Assembly: GCA_017552715.1 (NCBI GenBank)
Contig: JAFZOW010000035.1
Location: 1 to 64,000, forward strand
Reading direction: 5' to 3'
Source: Lachnospiraceae bacterium
GTDB taxonomy: Bacteria > Bacillota > Clostridia > Lachnospirales > Lachnospiraceae
DNA length: 64,000 nucleotides
The notes under the pieces are model-generated. The model saw nothing but the letters and a program-made list of their open reading frames with translations. It was not told the DNA's origin and did no database searches. Made by a program: the position numbers and the translations under genes. Within the stretch, counting starts at the first letter, position 1, and the number at the start of each line of letters is the position of its first letter. Below are positions 59,878-64,000 of the stretch, piece by piece.

Positions 59878-61578
59878 TTACTCTTCACTTCCGCCGCCAG
59901 CTTCTGCCGTGTGCTGAGTCACACGGAAGATCACGAATTCAGCCGGTCTGGACGGTGCGATGCCGATGTTACAGATCAGTCTTCCGTTCATGATATCATC
60001 ACGGGACATGGTGGAAGGTCCGATCTCCACAAAATAACTCTCTGACGCGGAACTTCCGGCCAGCATGCCGTTTCTCCACAGACCATCCAGGAAGGACGAA
60101 ACCGTAAGAGCAACGCGCTGCCAAAGAGTTGCATCATTGGGCTCGAATACCACCCAGTTGGTGTTGGCCTTGATGCTCTCTTCCACAAAGATGAAGAGAC
60201 GGCGTACGTTGACATACTTAAACGAAGAGTTACTGGATGCGGTACGGGCACCCCAAACGCGGATACCCTGACCGGGCAGAGCGCGGATCAGGTTGATCCC
60301 TTCGGGATTCAGGATGTCCTGCTCAGCCTTGGTAAAGTTGATGGAAAGACCGGTACATGCAACGGTCTCGTTGGCCGGAGCCTTGTGCACGCCGCGTGCG
60401 ATATCGGTACGGGAGTACACACCCATCACTGCGCCTGAAGGCGGGATGAATGCCGGCCTGTTGGCTGCGCGGTCAAATACCTGTACCCAGGGATGATACA
60501 TAGCTGCATAAGTGGAATCCACCATGCTGCGATAATCGATCAGATCCTGAGTCTTGTACAGCTCTGCAGGCATATCCAGTACTGCAAAACGGCTGTGAAG
60601 ATTCTCGCAGTGTGCGATCAGGGATACCATCACCTCAGGTGTGGTCACACCGGGCACTGCCATCATGCTCACATTGCTGTTCTCTAAGAAGCTCTGGATA
60701 CCCGTGCGCTTGCCGGGGCCATTGTCCTCACCGATGAAATCACCGGCAGCGATCTTGCCGATGGAGCCGTTGGTGCCGCCTTCCAGCATGAAGGAACCGG
60801 TCTCGCCGCCATTGTCCAGGATCGCATCCACGGGATCAACGGCTGTATCGGGTGTTTCCACCTCGATGGTCACCAGTTCGCTGTTATTGGTGCGGGCACC
60901 GATATAACGGGGTGAGCGGGTGTTCAGGGTCAGATCGGTGTAAACCTCGACCTCATCACCGTAACGAACCTGCAGATCAAAGCTGGTCAGATACAGCACA
61001 TTGGTAGGTACCAGTGCGGGATCGATCGCCTTGGCGGGCAGGGAAGCATCGAAGGTCACGATATTATCCATGATGGACTCGATCAGATAAAACGCGCCGT
61101 CGAACTCAACGGTATCGCCCTCACGGAAGCCGTCGGTGCTGCGAGCCTTGTAACCGTTCTCGGTATCTTCAAGGATCTGCATCTTCAGCTTGCGGATCGG
61201 AGATACGGATACCTGGATACGGTTGCCCCACTTACCGGGGTTCTTGGCTGTTACGGTCAGGATACCGCTGGTCAGGCTTGCGCACTCCGCATCCTTCGGA
61301 GCCACACGGCTCACATAGCAGCGGGTGCCGCCGTTCACGAAGAACTGCTCCACACTGGGTGCAAGATAACGGTACTCACCGTATTCGAATTCGGACAGAT
61401 ATCCGCCGAACTGCTGCGTAAAGCTCTTGTAGCTTGTTACAAGTGAAGGCGCCCCTTCTACCGGTCCTTTTTCGGCCAGACCCACAAAGCCGGCCGTGCT
61501 TGTTCCTACTCCTTCAATACTCCGCGGAGAATTATCATACTCTTCTACATATACTCCGGGTGAAAAATATTCAGCCAT
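59878..61578 (-). CDS. contractile tail sheath protein
   Basis: This 566-residue protein starts with SPGVYVEEYDNSPRSIEGVGTS-like sequence, the N-terminal arm typical of sheaths. It has YLAPSVEQFFVNGGTRCYVSRV and a C-terminal domain with GINLIRALPGQGIRVWGART, RRLFIFVEESIK and NWVVFEPND, all hallmarks of phage and eCIS sheath proteins. It forms the outer contractile tube. AAAAGGAGG before ATG 61578 is the strongest ribosome binding site in the structural cluster, in line with high copy number. Only one sheath gene is seen, while Afp and Pvc have three. Confidence 0.96.
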   Translation of the reverse strand: MAEYFSPGVYVEEYDNSPRSIEGVGTSTAGFVGLAEKGPVEGAPSLVTSYKSFTQQFGGYLSEFEYGEYRYLAPSVEQFFVNGGTRCYVSRVAPKDAECASLTSGILTVTAKNPGKWGNRIQVSVSPIRKLKMQILEDTENGYKARSTDGFREGDTVEFDGAFYLIESIMDNIVTFDASLPAKAIDPALVPTNVLYLTSFDLQVRYGDEVEVYTDLTLNTRSPRYIGARTNNSELVTIEVETPDTAVDPVDAILDNGGETGSFMLEGGTNGSIGKIAAGDFIGEDNGPGKRTGIQSFLENSNVSMMAVPGVTTPEVMVSLIAHCENLHSRFAVLDMPAELYKTQDLIDYRSMVDSTYAAMYHPWVQVFDRAANRPAFIPPSGAVMGVYSRTDIARGVHKAPANETVACTGLSINFTKAEQDILNPEGINLIRALPGQGIRVWGARTASSNSSFKYVNVRRLFIFVEESIKANTNWVVFEPNDATLWQRVALTVSSFLDGLWRNGMLAGSSASESYFVEIGPSTMSRDDIMNGRLICNIGIAPSRPAEFVIFRVTQHTAEAGGGSEE

Positions 61579-61623
61579 CTGTTTCCTCCTTTTAAAATTT
61601 GTATCGTGTCTTTCTGATCTTTG

Positions 61624-62013
61624 TTATGAGGCCGTAACCTTCATCTGCCCCGGCATCACAATACTGATATTGCCGGCATAGGCACACATCATCTTGCAGT
61701 CCGAACAGAGTACCGGTATCCCCGAGACGATGATCGTCGGTTTGGTCGGGATCCAGGTTCCTGCCGGTGCGGGTACGCAGGGTTGCGGTGTGAGTACACC
61801 AAGGGCCGCTGCCGTGGCTGCCGCCACTGTAGGATTGGCCAGGGAACTGCAGAGTCCGAAGGGACCTATGTTCGCCATGGGTGATACATCCTGTATGGTC
61901 GCAGTCGGCTTTCCGTCCGTCAGCACTTTCTGCTGGGAGGTGACCTTCAGATCTGCGGGCATCTGCCCGAAGGAGCATACACATTTTGCCCCCATAATCG
62001 CCAGTTCGCTCAT
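61624..62013 (-). CDS. PAAR-like spike tip protein (DUF4280)
   Basis: This 129-residue protein starts with MGAKCVCSFGQMPADL and contains VSPMANIGPFGLCSSLANP, TPQPCVPAPAGTW and IPVLCSDCKMMCAYAG, the conserved cysteine-bearing pattern of the PAAR-like DUF4280 family. It should cap the gp5-like needle and may bind a metal through Cys residues. The start overlaps the preceding gene by 4 nt. No effector domain is fused to it. Confidence 0.9.
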   Translation of the reverse strand: MSELAIMGAKCVCSFGQMPADLKVTSQQKVLTDGKPTATIQDVSPMANIGPFGLCSSLANPTVAAATAAALGVLTPQPCVPAPAGTWIPTKPTIIVSGIPVLCSDCKMMCAYAGNISIVMPGQMKVTAS

Positions 62014-62828
62014 ACGCTCTCCTTTGTTTCCTCTTTTTCTTCAGCTGCTTCGATGACAGGCTTTTTCTTTTTCTGCAGGTGTGCGTTCAGAACACATTCC
62101 TCAGGCACCTTCAGATCGATGCGCTGGAAGTACTCCTCTCCTTTGCGGACATAGCGTACCAGCAGTTTGCTGCTACCGCCTTTGTCGCGAATACGGAGCA
62201 GGTAATTCCCCTTCGCATCAACGCTGCCGAAGATGATCCTGCAGACCGCAGCATTAACGGTGTACGGCAATTGCAGATCTTTTTTTAAAATGGCTGTTGA
62301 ATCTGCATCGGTTGAAGACACGATGATCTTCTCGTAACTGTTGCCGTCCGCCTGTAGAATTCCGTAGTATCCGTAATCCATATCCAGCGCGCGTCCGGCC
62401 TGCTTGATCACGGTCATCTTGTGACCCTTCACATTAAAGCTTCCGAGACGACACAGCGGATAGTCCGGTGTTATGGCTTCTAAGGCTTCCAAAAAAGGAA
62501 GGTTTCCGAAAATGCCGATGACTGTCCCCCTTTGTGCATTCCTCTCTGACGGTATCAGGAAGATATCGCAGGTTGGGATCCTGTCGTCCAGTTCCTCATA
62601 ACGTACATCAGCGCCTGCTTTTTCAAAGCCGAAGGCCTCCACGTCGAGACGGATATCCTCTCTTTCTGTGTTGATGAACACGAAACAGCCGCCTCCACGG
62701 GGTGCCGGTCGTGCGCTCTGTCCGTTCACGAAGAACCGTACATTGCTTTCTTCGACCGCAGCCCCTGTTGTTGTGTCGATCAACCGGATCAGCAGACCCA
62801 GTTTCGCACGGATCACAGAAGCTTCCAC
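62010..62828 (-). CDS. eCIS-associated protein with carboxypeptidase-regulatory-like beta-sandwich
   Basis: This 272-residue protein opens with a beta-sandwich of the carboxypeptidase-regulatory type (LGLLIRLIDTTTGAAVEESN, GGGCFVFINTER, LDVEAFGFEKA). A second beta-rich region (about 100-240) and a Lys/Glu-rich tail follow. The start is a GTG (62828) placed directly after the TAA of the cap gene; AGGA lies in the last codons of that gene. Its position between cap and tip genes suggests a structural role. The exact role is unknown; an outer decoration or fibre-like subunit is possible. Confidence 0.65.
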   Translation of the reverse strand: MEASVIRAKLGLLIRLIDTTTGAAVEESNVRFFVNGQSARPAPRGGGCFVFINTEREDIRLDVEAFGFEKAGADVRYEELDDRIPTCDIFLIPSERNAQRGTVIGIFGNLPFLEALEAITPDYPLCRLGSFNVKGHKMTVIKQAGRALDMDYGYYGILQADGNSYEKIIVSSTDADSTAILKKDLQLPYTVNAAVCRIIFGSVDAKGNYLLRIRDKGGSSKLLVRYVRKGEEYFQRIDLKVPEECVLNAHLQKKKKPVIEAAEEKEETKESV

Positions 62829-63425
62829 TTATTCCTCATCCCTCCTTTCATCGTTTAATTGCAGCGAAAAGCTCGCATCCACCACGCGAGGCGTATCGAT
62901 GATGTCCGCACTCGACAGGAAGACCGGGGCCGCTCTGTAAAAGAGACTGACCTGGTAAGGCTTGTTGATGGCCTGCCATACCCGCACCTTCTCCTCCAGG
63001 CTTATCTTCGCCTGAGACAGCACGATAGGAGGTTCTTCGGTGGTGAGCCATTTCTGCAGTTTACCGGGTGAGACGGCACTGTTGTCATTAACGATCTGTG
63101 CCACCTTTCCGATAATTTTCTGTACATCGGGGTCTTTTAAGCCCATCTGACCCCCGCCGTTTATGAAAACCATATAATAAAGTGCATATGGTCTGGGCGC
63201 TCTCTGAAGCTGAACCCTGCCCCTGCGGATATATTCGGGCTGGGTCACCTGTGCATCCTCTTTGATATCGTAGAGATACAGGCCTACGATATAGTCCACG
63301 TCCTGAGAGGCCGGGGAGGATATCTCGATATTGTTGGGCGACGGTATCGGTTCCGGACACATCTTCTCACGGAGTGTCGATACGATAAACTGGCTTACAT
63401 CTGATATTATGGAATAATCCGCCAT
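62829..63425 (-). CDS. DUF4255 cap/terminator protein (Afp16/Pvc16 type)
   Basis: This 198-residue protein matches DUF4255: ISDVSQFIVSTLREKM at the start, PRPYALYYMVFINGG in the middle and KPYQVSLFYRAAPVFLSS near the end. Afp16-like proteins end tube growth and cap the particle at the far end. It is one of the most reliable markers of eCIS as opposed to phage tails. AAGGAGA precedes ATG 63425. Confidence 0.9.
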   Translation of the reverse strand: MADYSIISDVSQFIVSTLREKMCPEPIPSPNNIEISSPASQDVDYIVGLYLYDIKEDAQVTQPEYIRRGRVQLQRAPRPYALYYMVFINGGGQMGLKDPDVQKIIGKVAQIVNDNSAVSPGKLQKWLTTEEPPIVLSQAKISLEEKVRVWQAINKPYQVSLFYRAAPVFLSSADIIDTPRVVDASFSLQLNDERRDEE

Positions 63426-63449
63426 ATGTGTTCTCCTTACCCTTCTGCC

Positions 63450-64000
63450 TTATTCTCCGAACATGGCCAGCAGCTCTGAGGCCATATCTTCGATATCCTC
63501 GCTTATGCATACCGCGTAATCCGTACCGTTCAGATACTGGGCCCAGCATTTGAAGTTATCCTTCACATCATCCTCACCCAGATAGAAGCCGCCGGACAGT
63601 ACAGGTTTCGTCTTAAGGTTGATCGTTCCGCCTCCGTGTCCGCCCTCAGGATTACCGGCGGTAAACTCGTAGACATCTGCTCCCCTGGTCAGCTTGGCCT
63701 GCTGCTTCGCATCGTCATATACGTAACGGTAGCCCGAAACATAAGCCAGTGAGGTCACCAGTACATATTCCACGGATACGTTGCCGCTATACTGGGCGTA
63801 GATGAATCCGTTCCCCTCCCCCAGGGCCATGGCCAGGAAATCTTTGAGCAATCGTTTTGCTGCAGCGCAACCCTTGTCGGAAAGCTGCGAGAGCGCATCG
63901 ACCACCGCTGCCAGCTTATCCCCGCTCAGGGAAGCAGCATCCCCGAAGAGCGCCTCGATGGCATCCAGCAGATCATCCTCGGTAAGGTTCGCAATACTCT
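63450..64000 (-). CDS. eCIS-linked protein of unknown function, N-terminus beyond the window
   Basis: The frame is open to the right edge, so at least 183 codons are coding and the start lies outside. The visible part begins with helical, Asp/Leu/Ala-rich sequence (LTEDDLLDAIEALFG) and continues into a mixed region with SVEYVLVTSLAYVSGYRYVYD and FKCWAQYLNGTDYAVCISED. I do not recognise it. It lies 24 nt before the DUF4255 gene on the same strand, so it probably belongs to the injection-system operon. A GTG at 63905 inside the frame should not be taken as the start. Confidence 0.65.
   Translation of the reverse strand, partial: SIANLTEDDLLDAIEALFGDAASLSGDKLAAVVDALSQLSDKGCAAAKRLLKDFLAMALGEGNGFIYAQYSGNVSVEYVLVTSLAYVSGYRYVYDDAKQQAKLTRGADVYEFTAGNPEGGHGGGTINLKTKPVLSGGFYLGEDDVKDNFKCWAQYLNGTDYAVCISEDIEDMASELLAMFGE

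Noticed and set aside
61592..61984. Minus-strand open frame of 130 codons over the PAAR-like gene
   Set aside because: Shifted frame of the DUF4280 gene; no PAAR pattern and poorer start site.
41335..64000. Prophage or R-type tailocin
   Set aside because: No capsid, portal, terminase, integrase, holin or lysin gene is visible; AAA+ ATPases, DUF4255, DUF4157 and effector genes point to eCIS.
1..64000. tRNA, rRNA, insertion sequences, attachment sites
   Set aside because: None seen; no transposase or integrase frames and no cloverleaf-like segments in the gaps.

Overview
The window looks like a chromosomal segment of an anaerobic Clostridia bacterium, most likely Lachnospiraceae. The clues are moderate GC, strong AGGAGG-type ribosome binding sites, a GH51 arabinofuranosidase, a FliD-like protein, SpoIIE-type signalling and an AgrC-like kinase; this placement is inference. 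From about 6.3 kb to the right edge every gene lies on the minus strand, so transcription runs from 64 kb towards 6 kb.

Right part (about 41-64 kb): a nearly complete extracellular contractile injection system (eCIS), a phage-tail-like syringe. In transcription order it holds an edge-truncated unknown gene, a DUF4255 cap/terminator, a beta-sandwich protein, a PAAR-like (DUF4280) tip, the sheath, the inner tube, a tail-assembly chaperone followed in the -1 frame by a DUF6760-like domain behind a perfect slippery heptamer, a second tube protein with a long WxGS repeat tail, a 753-residue coiled-coil protein (tape-measure candidate), two CIS tube-cap paralogues, a split spike (gp27-like plus gp5-like), a gp25-like wedge, two J-type baseplate proteins and a gpI-like protein. 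A small signalling and membrane block follows: STAS protein, FtsE-like ATPase without FtsX, membrane ATPase lacking an evident phospho-accepting His, membrane SH3 protein, 74-residue protein. An AAA+ ATPase closes the block.

Middle part (about 15.9-38.6 kb): the payload region. Seven candidate effectors are visible: a 1109-aa unknown, a 409-aa protein keeping only the flanks of a DUF4157 protein, an alpha/beta hydrolase, a DUF4157 (eCIS core) protein with HELTH, an R-S-ExE ADP-ribosyltransferase, a calpain-like cysteine protease with Cys/His/Asn, and a 582-aa unknown. Five paralogous GNAT proteins, each with an intact acetyl-CoA loop in the first half and a second half lacking it, sit next to effectors. 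A second AAA+ ATPase lies in this block. A diguanylate cyclase and an AgrC-like histidine kinase interrupt it.

Left part: a six-gene operon (7.2-15.8 kb) encodes a SpoIIE phosphatase with an extracellular sensor, an alanine-racemase-like protein, a sensor-MFS fusion, an RsbW-like ATPase, an unknown protein and a lipoprotein binding protein. With the STAS protein at 43.4 kb this supplies the parts of a partner-switching circuit. Further left are a FliD-like protein with its own promoter and terminator, an alpha/beta hydrolase, a broken WYL regulator, a plus-strand ABC exporter operon and the GH51 gene cut by the left edge.

Most interesting points: the predicted -1 frameshift in the eCIS assembly-chaperone gene (Mu/lambda-like), the recurrent GNAT-effector pairing, the tube protein with a repeat tail, and the natural deletion of the DUF4157 core in one effector.
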